Source: Kocuria subflava (GTDB lineage Bacteria > Actinomycetota > Actinomycetes > Actinomycetales > Micrococcaceae). Taken from it: a DNA stretch of 64,000 nt. The notes under the pieces were generated by a model that worked only from the letters and a program-made list of their open reading frames with translations, was not told the origin of the DNA and did not search any database. The position numbers and the translations under genes were made by a program. Positions 25,720 through 33,986 of this stretch are shown here, one piece after another (positions within the stretch are counted from its first letter, which is position 1; each line of letters starts with the position of its first letter). The DNA lies in assembly GCF_012163155.1 (NCBI RefSeq), contig NZ_JAAVUN010000002.1:1-64000 (forward strand). The letters are read 5' to 3'.

Positions 25720-26835
25720 TCAACGTTGGTGGAAGCGAGTTGGGGAGAGGGCCTGGGCTGTTTCCACTGAGCACCACGTCCCGATCAGATCCTCCAACAG
25801 CAGATCGGCTGCTGCCCTTGCCAGTGCTGTGCTGGTCTGGAAGCCGTAACCGGACTGCCCGGCCAGCCACAAGAACCCGGCCAGCTCGGGATCGAACCCA
25901 CAGACCGGCACACCATCCGGTGCTGCAGTGCGTTGCCCGGTCCAGGAGCGCACGATCTCCGTGATGCGCAGGGAGGTCACCGCGTTGATCTCCTCCACCA
26001 GGGCCTGCATCTGTCCCGGATGCGGTTGGGAGTCGCAGGGATCTTGGGGTTCGGCCTCACCGGAGGAAATCAAGGCACCCACCGGATCTGCTCGGTAGTA
26101 CCAACCTCCATCGGCCGTCACCACCACAGGGTGATCCGCAGCAAGCGGCTGTTCCAGGGAGACCAAGGCGGCGGTACGCCGCAACGGCTGCAACCCCAAG
26201 GGCTCAGCACCAAAGAGCTGGGAAACTTCATCGGCCCAGGCCCCGGCCGCATTGACCACCAGGGGGCTGCGCAGTTCATTTGAGCCGGCCGTGATCTCCC
26301 AGGCGTCGTCGTCGTAGGTTGCTGCGGTGACTGGCGCATCAGTGAGGATCTGGACGCCTGCCTCCGTGGCGATCCTGCGGTGCCACTCCAACAATGAGGA
26401 GGCATCCAGGCGTACGGCGTCGTCCTCGAACAGGCCGCCAACCAGTGCCTCCGGGTGCATGGGGGAGAGCTCCGGGCAGAGCTCGATCACGGCATCGCGG
26501 GAGATTCGGGTGGAGTAAAACGTGCTCTCGGCCGCCAATTGCGCCTTGGAGCCCACCACCACCGTGGGGCATGGCCAGATCACGGGTTCCTCCAGATCCT
26601 CCAATCCCTTGGCAAGTTGCGCCACGGTGCGCTCCGTCAGTTCTCGGACCGGCGGTGGCCCGTAAGCGGGGCTCAGGTGTTGGGCGGACCTGCTGGAGGT
26701 GTGGTGAGCCAGGGTGGATTCAGCCTCCACCAGAATGATTCGGTGACCGGTGGATCGACGGCGGGTGAGCTCGGAGATCAGGGAGAGTCCCGAGATGCCA
26801 CCGCCGATCACCACAATCTGTGCGTCTATACGCAT
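25720..26835 (-). CDS. FAD-dependent amino-acid/glycine oxidase family protein (DAO)
   Basis: A 371-residue flavoprotein. The dinucleotide-binding motif GGGISGLS is at 11-18, followed by an acidic strand end (LVEAES). NAAGAWADEVSQLFG is the conserved DAO middle motif, and GFLWLAGQSGYGFQTSTA the C-terminal FAD-contact region. Family members oxidise D-amino acids, glycine, sarcosine or related amines to imino acids and H2O2. The exact substrate cannot be judged. It is a single gene, convergent with nrdF. Confidence 0.87.
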   Translation of the reverse strand: MRIDAQIVVIGGGISGLSLISELTRRRSTGHRIILVEAESTLAHHTSSRSAQHLSPAYGPPPVRELTERTVAQLAKGLEDLEEPVIWPCPTVVVGSKAQLAAESTFYSTRISRDAVIELCPELSPMHPEALVGGLFEDDAVRLDASSLLEWHRRIATEAGVQILTDAPVTAATYDDDAWEITAGSNELRSPLVVNAAGAWADEVSQLFGAEPLGLQPLRRTAALVSLEQPLAADHPVVVTADGGWYYRADPVGALISSGEAEPQDPCDSQPHPGQMQALVEEINAVTSLRITEIVRSWTGQRTAAPDGVPVCGFDPELAGFLWLAGQSGYGFQTSTALARAAADLLLEDLIGTWCSVETAQALSPTRFHQR

Positions 26836-27111
26836 ACTCCAATCCTCACATACGCACCGTAGTGAACCTGTAGACGCGTGTTGGGGGACGGAAGAGTCGT
26901 CACTCGGCGTGTTATCGCCACTTGTCGCAACGATGACAGGGATTCGTCCACTGCTCGGGGGACGGGTCTATGCAGTGCGAGAAGCGTAGTCAGTGCGGAT
27001 ACTGTGGATGTGTCAGGGTGTGCGCAGTTCTGTTGTCTCCCTGCGTGTTCCTCCACCGGGCCCACCAGCCCCCAGGACACCAAGACCTCTGCCGACGTTC
27101 GGATGTAGCCG

Positions 27112-28464
27112 ATGCCCAAGGACACTCCGTACAGCCCTGTGCCCACAGACCTGTACGCCAATCCAGCAGCTCAGTACCACAACCCAGCAGTCCCGTACCA
27201 CAACCCAGTACTGCATGCAGCCGTGGGTTCCGATCAGACGGCTGCCCCCGTTGACGTCTTCGATGACGACCCCGTCCGATCCCTGCCCGGGCGTCACGCT
27301 GCGTCACCGACCGGCAGTTCATCGTCCATGCCCGTGGTGCCTTCTCCGGTGCTGACCTTGGGGTGGGAGCGGCGGCGGAATCTGGTGGCTTTGCGCACGG
27401 TCCTGGCCCTGGTGTTTGTGGTCTGTCTGGGACTGGACTTGGGCGGGGTGGCCCCCCAGCGACCCCAGGCGAGTCTGTTGGAGCGCGCTGGAGAATTGGG
27501 TTCACCCGCTTTCCTGGGTCAGGTGTCCTTGGGCGCCATGTTTGTCCTGACGGGGATTCTGGTCACCCACTTCTACCTGCGCCGTGCACCCAGGATGGTG
27601 TGGGGAAACCTGGTGGCCCAGACCCTGGCCACCCTTGCTTTCACGGTGCTCCCGGGGGTGGTGTTGATTGCGCTGTTCTCTGAGATCGTGGCCGTGTCCA
27701 CGGTGATCAAAGTGGTGGCGGCCATCCTGCCGGCCTGGGTGCTGGGATGTGTGAGCGTGGCGGTGGTGTTCCGCACCCAGTGGGCAAAGGCCAATGTCAC
27801 GCGGATAGCCCCGGCGCTGATGGTGGTCTCCATGATTTTGGCCTTTGTGGTGGGCAGCAGTCTGTCCAAGCACGCGCCCGTGGTGGGGACGGCCTTGTGG
27901 GCGGATCCCACCTTTTCCTGGGCGCAGGCTGTCATGTGCACCACTCATTTGCTCTCGTGCTTTTTTGCGGGCAGTGCTGTGGTGGCCGTGGGGGACCTGT
28001 TGTTACGACGCCGCACCCTCCAACGCTTCCTGCTGCCCGTGATCGGGGTGGTGGTGTTTGTGGTGGCACTTCCCCTGGCTATGGCTGGGCTGGATGTTGG
28101 CCCACCGTTCCTGGCCTTGGCTTTGCTGCCTGCGGTCATGGTGCCTGTCCCATCGCTGGTGGCGGGCCGTGACTTGTGGATCGGCCTGGTGCTCTACGGG
28201 TGGCCCGTGCACCTGATGTTCATGACACTGGGTGCCACCCAGTGGTCTCCCATGGGCAGCGCTGTTCTGGGAGCCACCTTGGCGTTGGCGCTGGCAGCTG
28301 TGTCCTGGCGTTACGTGCAGCGGCCTGTGGCCAAGAGGCTGACTCGCTGTGTACCGCAGTCGCGTTCCCGGACGGCACCGGAACCCGAGGTTGAGCAACA
28401 GCCCGAGGGCCAGTCGGCGCGATTCCGCCTGTTGGCTGCGGCCGAAGGGGACAAGCTGGCCTGA
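27112..28464 (+). CDS. Polytopic membrane protein, acyltransferase-3-like, with N-terminal heptapeptide repeats
   Basis: A 450-residue membrane protein with about ten hydrophobic helices after a cytosolic N terminus of about 85 residues. The block GQVSLGAMFVLTGILVTHFYLRR resembles the SVDLFFVLSGFL region of the OafA-type acyltransferase-3 family, and the final WRYVQRPVAKRL matches its C-terminal helix. The catalytic His/Arg pattern is not clear, so function is uncertain. The N terminus contains three heptapeptides (YANPAAQ, YHNPAVP, YHNPVLH), mirrored by a 21-base DNA repeat at 27174-27208. The start ATG 27112 lacks a good Shine-Dalgarno. The region 26836-27111 before it shows no gene. Confidence 0.6.
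   Translation: MPKDTPYSPVPTDLYANPAAQYHNPAVPYHNPVLHAAVGSDQTAAPVDVFDDDPVRSLPGRHAASPTGSSSSMPVVPSPVLTLGWERRRNLVALRTVLALVFVVCLGLDLGGVAPQRPQASLLERAGELGSPAFLGQVSLGAMFVLTGILVTHFYLRRAPRMVWGNLVAQTLATLAFTVLPGVVLIALFSEIVAVSTVIKVVAAILPAWVLGCVSVAVVFRTQWAKANVTRIAPALMVVSMILAFVVGSSLSKHAPVVGTALWADPTFSWAQAVMCTTHLLSCFFAGSAVVAVGDLLLRRRTLQRFLLPVIGVVVFVVALPLAMAGLDVGPPFLALALLPAVMVPVPSLVAGRDLWIGLVLYGWPVHLMFMTLGATQWSPMGSAVLGATLALALAAVSWRYVQRPVAKRLTRCVPQSRSRTAPEPEVEQQPEGQSARFRLLAAAEGDKLA
27174..27208 (+). repeat. Direct repeat of 14 bases, period 21, inside the membrane-protein gene
   Basis: GTACCACAACCCAG occurs at 27174-27187 and 27195-27208. It encodes successive YHNP heptapeptides and can expand or contract in units of seven codons without a frameshift. 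Confidence 0.7.
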
Positions 28465-28514
28465 CCCTGTGGTGCTGTCAGCGGGGGAGCCGGGAGCCTA
28501 ATACAGTTTCAGCC

Positions 28515-29105
28515 ATGACTGATCTCCTGGTGGTTGCCGCCCATCCTGCGGAAACCACATACCTTCCTGCCGGCACGGACGTGGTGCTCACCGGCATTGG
28601 GATGTCCCGGGCCGCAACGCACACCACACGCGCCATCGTGGAACGTGTCCCGGATGCCCGCAACAGGGGCAGGCTGACGGTGGTGAACCTGGGCAGCTGC
28701 GGTGGTTTGTGCCCCGGTGCTCACGGCATCTTTGAGCCCTCCCTGGTGATCAACCGGGACATCGACGCCGAATTGATGCGAGCCATGGGCTCCGATCCGC
28801 AAGAGAGCATCAACCTCACGGAAATGGGGCAGCCCGGAGACGGCTCAGTGCTTGCCACAGGGGATTCCTTTGTGGCCGGCGGCCCCGTACGTGATGCCCT
28901 GGAGCAGCGTGCAGACCTGGTGAACATGGAGGGATTCGCCGTGGCCGTGGCCTGTCGGGAAATGGGAGTGGGTCTGCGCATGGTCAAACACGTTTCCGAC
29001 GACGCCGGCGAGCAAGCCTTGGACTGGGCCACGCGGGTGGACCAATCTGCACGTGCTCTGGCCGACTGGTGGGAGAACTTTCGGTCCGGGGAGAGCCCGG
29101 CATGA
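28515..29105 (+). CDS. Nucleoside phosphorylase / MTA-SAH nucleosidase-like protein
   Basis: A 196-residue protein of the PNP/UDP phosphorylase fold. The substrate-site motif VNMEGFAVAVAC and the late SDDAGEQALDW are typical of methylthioadenosine/adenosylhomocysteine and futalosine nucleosidases, here in a shortened form (the family is usually 230 or more residues). TACAGT (28502-28507) ends 7 bases before the ATG, a leaderless arrangement. Its stop overlaps the start of the lipoate-ligase-like gene by 4 bp. Confidence 0.8.
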   Translation: MTDLLVVAAHPAETTYLPAGTDVVLTGIGMSRAATHTTRAIVERVPDARNRGRLTVVNLGSCGGLCPGAHGIFEPSLVINRDIDAELMRAMGSDPQESINLTEMGQPGDGSVLATGDSFVAGGPVRDALEQRADLVNMEGFAVAVACREMGVGLRMVKHVSDDAGEQALDWATRVDQSARALADWWENFRSGESPA

Positions 29106-29830
29106 AACTGATCCGTCAACGCGAATCCCTGGGTGCGCAACAGGACTACCAGGCCGGGGACAACATCCTGCGGGCCGTGCGATCCGGTGCCGCCGGTCCC
29201 GTCCTGCGGATCTACCAGCCGCGTCCCACCGTTGCCTTTGGACGCCGTGACGAGCTGCTTCCAGGTTTTGCCGCCGCTGAACGGGCCGTCCAGCGCGCAG
29301 GATTCACCCCGCTGGTACGCAAAGTCGGCGGCAGGGCAGCCGCATATCACCGCGGATGTCTGGTGATCGATCACATTGAACCGGACCCGGATCCCAAGGC
29401 CGGAATCCGGGAACGCTACCGACTGTTTGCGGACATGGTGGTTGCTGCCATGGAGGAGTTGGACGTACCTGCAGAGGTGGGGGAGATCCCCGGCGAGTAC
29501 TGCCCCGGTGAACACAGTGTCCACGCCACGGGGCGCACCATCAGCTCCGCATCAGAAACCATCAAGTTGGCCGGTTCCGCCCAGCGGATCGTTCAGGGAG
29601 CCTGGTACTTCTCCACCGTCGTCGTCGTGGAGCAGGCCGAACCCCTGCGGTCGGTGCTGACGGATGTGTACCGGTGTTTGGGACTGCAGTGGAGCCCGTC
29701 CACGGCCGGTGCCGTGGAGGACCTGCGACCGGGTACTCGGGTCAGCGACGTCGAGGCCGCGTTGCGAAAGGTTTACGGAATGTATGCACGGCACATGGGG
29801 CACGGATCGCTCCAGGAACAGGCCTTCTGA
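29102..29830 (+). CDS. Lipoate-protein ligase A / octanoyltransferase-like protein
   Basis: A 242-residue protein of the biotin/lipoate ligase fold. It shows the RKVGGRAAAYHRG segment in place of the canonical RRxTGGGAVxH, and EYCPGEHSVHATGRT followed by KLAGSAQRIVQGAW, a block found in LplA/LipM relatives. It would attach lipoyl, octanoyl or a related acyl group to a carrier protein. The start ATG 29102 overlaps the preceding stop (ATGA), which excludes the longer frame. Its own stop shares a base with the ATG of the SRAP gene. Confidence 0.78.
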   Translation: MKLIRQRESLGAQQDYQAGDNILRAVRSGAAGPVLRIYQPRPTVAFGRRDELLPGFAAAERAVQRAGFTPLVRKVGGRAAAYHRGCLVIDHIEPDPDPKAGIRERYRLFADMVVAAMEELDVPAEVGEIPGEYCPGEHSVHATGRTISSASETIKLAGSAQRIVQGAWYFSTVVVVEQAEPLRSVLTDVYRCLGLQWSPSTAGAVEDLRPGTRVSDVEAALRKVYGMYARHMGHGSLQEQAF

Positions 29831-30651
29831 TGTGCGGACGATACGTGATTGCACGCTCAGTGGATGACCTGCTGTTCGACGTCGGTGCCGTGGCCGGTCA
29901 ACCCCTGCAGGACCTGCCCACCGGGGAAGTGCGGGCCAACTGGAACGTGGCTCCCACCAGTGAGGTGCCGATCCTGCTGGAACGCTTGGACGACGACGCC
30001 GCTGCCCCCTTGCGCGAACTGCATGTTGCCCGGTGGGGACTGATCCCGGGGTGGGCCAAAGAGGCATCGATCGGAACACGTGCCTTCAACGCCCGCTCCG
30101 AAACCGTGGTGGACAAGCCCATGTTCCGCTCAGCCATTCGGCACCGGCGCTGCGCTGTCCCGGCCAACGGGTACTACGAATGGAAAAAACGATTGGATGC
30201 CGACGGGCAACCGGTCAAGGCCACCAAGGACCGGCCGGCCAAACAGCCGTACTACGTCCACCCGGCAGACCCTGAGCAGAACATCTGGTTTGCCGGGATC
30301 TACGAGTGGTGGCAGGACGTCGATGGCACGTGGGTGCTGTCCTGTTCCATCCTCACTACGGAGGCGCCCTCCACGGATTCGCAGCAGGAGAACCTGGCTG
30401 AACTGGGAGAGCTGCACGACCGGCTGCCCATTGCCCTGACGCGCGGCACGCTGGGCGACTGGCTGGACCCCACCCTGGGTGCGGGCAAGGACGCTGAAGC
30501 CAAGGAATCGGTCCTGGAACTCGTGGGCAGGGTTCGCCAGGAGGCCACAGAAGCGGCTGCGCCCTGGCAGTTGCGTGCCGTTGGAAGTGGTGTGGGCAAC
30601 GTCCGCAACAACTCCCCGGAATTGGTGGAGCCCATCCAGGCTCTTTTCTGA
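29830..30651 (+). CDS. SRAP / HMCES-YedK family DNA-damage response protein
   Basis: A 273-residue protein that forms a covalent crosslink with abasic sites in single-stranded DNA through Cys2. Met1-Cys2-Gly-Arg-Tyr starts the protein, so processing exposes the catalytic cysteine; NWNVAPT at 37-43, NGYYEWKK with Glu117, and the LHDRLPIAL His segment complete the active site. The start ATG at 29830 shares a base with the upstream TGA and is forced by the required MCGRY. It is co-transcribed with the lipoate-ligase-like gene. Confidence 0.93.
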   Translation: MCGRYVIARSVDDLLFDVGAVAGQPLQDLPTGEVRANWNVAPTSEVPILLERLDDDAAAPLRELHVARWGLIPGWAKEASIGTRAFNARSETVVDKPMFRSAIRHRRCAVPANGYYEWKKRLDADGQPVKATKDRPAKQPYYVHPADPEQNIWFAGIYEWWQDVDGTWVLSCSILTTEAPSTDSQQENLAELGELHDRLPIALTRGTLGDWLDPTLGAGKDAEAKESVLELVGRVRQEATEAAAPWQLRAVGSGVGNVRNNSPELVEPIQALF

Positions 30652-30699
30652 GCTTCCGTTTCATCCGGCGCAACGGCGTCGTGGCGCTGAGGACAACAC

Positions 30700-31419
30700 A
30701 TGCCTGAACTATCTGCTTCCCACGGGAAAAGCCGGCGACCCATGGTGGCCCTGATGGATGGTCCCGCGCCGTCGCTACGGGACCAAGTGGCGGCACAACT
30801 GCGCCACGCCCTGATTGCCGGTGACTTTTCCCCAGGTGAGGTCCTCAGTGCCCCCACCCTGGCCGTGGAATTCGGGGTGTCAGCCACCCCTGTGCGTGAA
30901 GCCATGCTGGATCTGGCCGCAGAAGGTCATGTCAGTCCCATTCGTTACAAGGGGTGCCGCGTCACCGAGGTCTCTGAGGAGACACGGCGGCAGGTGTTGC
31001 AGTTGCGAGCCTTGATTGAAATACCGCTCATGGTGGAGGTGGCAGGTCGGGGCATCTCCGCCGAGCTGGCCAGAGGTTCGGCCGATCTTGCTGAGCAGAG
31101 CATTGATGCTGCAGCTGAGGCGGATCTTGTGCGGTTCATCGAATTGGACATGGAACTGCATTTGGGGTTGCTGGCTGCAGCAGGTAACCCGATTGCCGTC
31201 CGGCAAGTGCGGTCCCTGCTGGCCATGACGCGGTTGACGGGGCTGAAGGAACTGGAGGCCAAGAATCAGTTGATGGACACTGCACGGGAGCACCACCAGA
31301 TTGTGCAGGCTGCCCAGTCCCGTGACGCCGAACTCATGGGCCAAGTCATGACCCAGCACCTGGGGCATGTGACCGGGGTGTGGGCGGGGCAGCAGGAGCC
31401 TGAGGCCAACCAGAGGTGA
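30700..31419 (+). CDS. GntR-family regulator (FadR/FCD subgroup)
   Basis: A 239-residue repressor. The winged HTH (LRDQVAAQLRHALIAGDFSPGEVLS to FGVSATPVREAMLDLAAEG) is at about 25-85. The all-helical FCD effector domain follows, with the metal-site histidines expected in ELDMELHLGL and AREHHQIV. It stands directly before the MHS transporter pseudogene and the ornithine cyclodeaminase gene and probably regulated them. Confidence 0.9.
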   Translation: MPELSASHGKSRRPMVALMDGPAPSLRDQVAAQLRHALIAGDFSPGEVLSAPTLAVEFGVSATPVREAMLDLAAEGHVSPIRYKGCRVTEVSEETRRQVLQLRALIEIPLMVEVAGRGISAELARGSADLAEQSIDAAAEADLVRFIELDMELHLGLLAAAGNPIAVRQVRSLLAMTRLTGLKELEAKNQLMDTAREHHQIVQAAQSRDAELMGQVMTQHLGHVTGVWAGQQEPEANQR

Positions 31420-31612
31420 GGCCTGGCGGAAGGATTCTTCCTCGCCTTCTGTGGCCAACTGACATTTAACATTGGACTGTGGCAGAGATCACGCTGCGGC
31501 GCCTCGGGTGCTCGCTGCCTCACGACTCATCCTCTGGCGGTGTCCCTTGAACTCCGGTCACCCGCCGCATTCCACACCAACCCCGGAACGCGACCATGAA
31601 GTCGCTCTGACC

Positions 31613-32908
31613 GTGGAAGAACAACGCGAAGGCAAAGCCACCACGGTGGGCGCCAAGAAGACGAACGTTCGCGTGCTCTCCGGATCCTTGGCTGGAAGTT
31701 CCATCGAGTGGTACGACTTCTGCCTCTACGCCACTGCATCTGCACTGATTTTCAACAAGCAGTTCTTCCCCACGGACGACCCCTACGTCTCCCAGATGCT
31801 CTCCTACCTGCCCCTGGCGCTGACGTTCTTCATCCGTCCGTTCGGTGGCATCGTTTTTGCCCACTTCGGGGACCGCGTGGGACGCAAGGTGACCTTGGTG
31901 GTGACTCTGTCCATGATGGGCGGTGCCAAGGTTGCCATCGGCCTGCTGCCCACCTACGACCAGGTGGGAATCCTGGCCCCGATCCTGCTGGTGATCTGCC
32001 GTATCATCCAGGGCCTGGCCATCGGTGGTGAATGGGGCGGTGCCCTGTTGTTGGCAGCCGGCGCGTTTGCCGTGGTCTCAGCCTTCGGCGAGGACTTCCT
32101 GACCGGCATCGGCTGGCGAATCCCGTTCATCGCCTCCATCCTGCTGGTGATCGTGGGCCTGTGGATCCGTGGCGGGCTGGGGGAGACCCCTCACTTCAAG
32201 CAAGCCAAGGCCTCCGGGAGCATTCCCAAGATGCCGCTGATCGACACCTTGCGTCACCACTGGCGCGCGGTCCTGGTGGCTGTGGGCGTGAAGGTGGCGT
32301 AAACCGCACCCTTCTACATCTTTGCCACCTTTGCGGTGTCCTATGCCACCGGTGTGCTGGGGTACCCCCAGTCCGCTCCGCTCAACGCCGTGATGTCGGA
32401 CGCCGGTTTGTCCACGGTGTTGATCCCGGTCATGGGTGCGTTGTCGGACCGCGTGGGACGTTGCACCGTCTACTTCACCGGGACGGTGTTGATTGCGCTG
32501 TTCGCTTTCCCGTTCTTCATGCTGGTGAACCTGGAACAGACCTGGGCACTGTTTGCCGCCGTCATTATCGGCCTGGGCGTGGTGTGGCCTCCGGTCACCG
32601 CAACGCCGGGCACCATGTGCTCGGAGATCTTCTCCGCAGAGGTTCGTTACACGGGTGTGACCCTGGGTTATCAGATCGGCGCCGCACTGGCAGGCGGCAC
32701 CGCCCCGCTGATCGCCACGTTCTTGCTGGCGGAGTTCAACGGTTCCTGGCAGCCCATCTCTGTTTACCTGCTGCTCACTGCTGCCATTTCCCTGACGGCC
32801 ATTCTGTTTGCCCCGGCCATCGCCCGGCGGGAAGCTGCCACGGAGGTCACCCCGGTGGCTGCGCAGAACTCCGTTGAGACCTCGAATTCTGCGGAGGTTG
32901 ACCGCTGA
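31613..32908 (+). pseudogene. MHS-family (ProP/KgtP-like) transporter, nonsense codon plus internal deletion
   Basis: The frame encodes a metabolite:proton symporter of the MFS MHS family: SSIEWYDFCLYATASALIF, the RPFGGIVFAHFGDRVGRK loop, and later SDRVGR. Two lesions are visible. A TAA at 32300-32302 interrupts it where homologues have an acidic residue (K-V-A-stop-T-APFYIF), and the same frame continues to TGA 32906-32908. In addition GGEWGGALLLA runs straight into AGAFAVVSAF, so the conserved cytoplasmic block of some 25 residues between helices 4 and 5 is missing. The start near GTG 31613 is approximate. Confidence 0.82.
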
Positions 32909-33858
32909 TGACCACTGAAGCATCGCAACAGGGCCAGGCCCCGCCGTGGTTCTCCACGGCAGACATCACGGCCGCGGTGTCCCCGGGACGTGCTCGGGAG
33001 CTCATTGAAAAGGCCTTGGTGAGCGCCTTTGACCCGGCCACGGATCCCGCCAGGATGCCGGTGCACGCCGGTGACGGGCATCTGCTGATCATGCCGTCGG
33101 TCATCGGGGACTGGACCGGCACCATGGTGGCCTCGGTGTCTCCTGGCAACCCTGAGAGGGGGCTGCCCAGAATCCAGGCCACCTACGTTCTCATGGACAC
33201 CCAGACCTTGACCCCACGGGCATTGATGCACGGTGATGGTCTGACGTCATTGCGAACGCCTGCCGTGTCAGCAGTGGCTGCCGATCACCTGGCGCACGCA
33301 CGGACCGCCAAGCTGGTGGTCTTTGGCACCGGTCCCCAGGCACTGGGGCATCTGGAGGCTTTTGCGGCCATCAGGCAGTTCCAGGACGTGGTGGTGGTGG
33401 GACGCCAACCGGAGTCGGTGCAAGCAGCAGTGGCATTCGCCCTGGATTTGGAGATGCCTGCCCGTGCGGGGCAGCCGGAGGATGTCACCGATGCCGACGT
33501 GATCGTGTGCGCTACCTCCTCGCCCACACCACTCTTTGACGGGACTCTGGTCAAGGACGCCGCTTGCGTGGTGGCCATGGGCTCGCACGAACCCGAGCGC
33601 CGCGAGTTGGACGCCGCCCTGATGGGACGCGCCCAGGTGGTGGTTGAAGACACGGTCACCGCCTTGCGAGAAGCAGGGGACGTGGTGCTGGCCATCAACG
33701 ACGGCACCGTGAACCGCCAAGGCCTGGTGAACCTGGTGGATGTGGTCAACCACCGAGTGGAGGTTGATTTCACCCGTCCGCGGGTCTTCAAGGGAGTCGG
33801 CATGAGCTGGCAGGACTTGGCTGCGGCAGGCGGCGTGTTCCAGGCGTCGTCGTCGTGA
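32908..33858 (+). CDS. Ornithine cyclodeaminase / mu-crystallin family protein
   Basis: A 316-residue NAD(P)-binding protein. The N-terminal substrate domain has MPVHAGDGHLLIMPSVIGDW, then LTSLRTPAVSAVAADHLA and the Rossmann motif GTGPQALGHLEA. Relatives include ornithine cyclodeaminase, alanine dehydrogenase and imine reductases, so the substrate is open. The start shares a base with the transporter stop (TGATG). Loss of the transporter leaves it without its presumed uptake partner. Confidence 0.88.
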   Translation: MTTEASQQGQAPPWFSTADITAAVSPGRARELIEKALVSAFDPATDPARMPVHAGDGHLLIMPSVIGDWTGTMVASVSPGNPERGLPRIQATYVLMDTQTLTPRALMHGDGLTSLRTPAVSAVAADHLAHARTAKLVVFGTGPQALGHLEAFAAIRQFQDVVVVGRQPESVQAAVAFALDLEMPARAGQPEDVTDADVIVCATSSPTPLFDGTLVKDAACVVAMGSHEPERRELDAALMGRAQVVVEDTVTALREAGDVVLAINDGTVNRQGLVNLVDVVNHRVEVDFTRPRVFKGVGMSWQDLAAAGGVFQASSS

Positions 33859-33876
33859 AGTGACCGGTGATCTATC

Positions 33877-33917
33877 GGTCCCCACCCCGGCACCCGTGAG
33901 GTGCGGGGGCGGGGACC
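33877..33917. terminator. GC-rich hairpin before the thrS promoter
   Basis: The arms 33877-33894 and 33900-33917 pair at 16 of 18 positions with a 5-base loop. It ends three bases before the thrS -10 box, so it lies in the -35 region rather than in the thrS mRNA. It most likely terminates the cyclodeaminase transcript. Confidence 0.6.
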
Positions 33918-33919
33918 GG

Positions 33920-33925
33920 TAAGAT
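33920..33925 (+). promoter_or_regulatory. -10 box TAAGAT of thrS
   Basis: TAAGAT lies 61 bases upstream of the thrS ATG. The same hexamer occurs before hisS (53584-53589). The -35 region falls in the preceding hairpin. No T-box or other leader element was recognised in the short 5' leader. Confidence 0.5.
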
Positions 33926-33986
33926 CGCCTGAGTCGAGCGCGGCCCCGGTACGGCCGTGCCCCAACCACGGAAAGGCAAGAACTCC

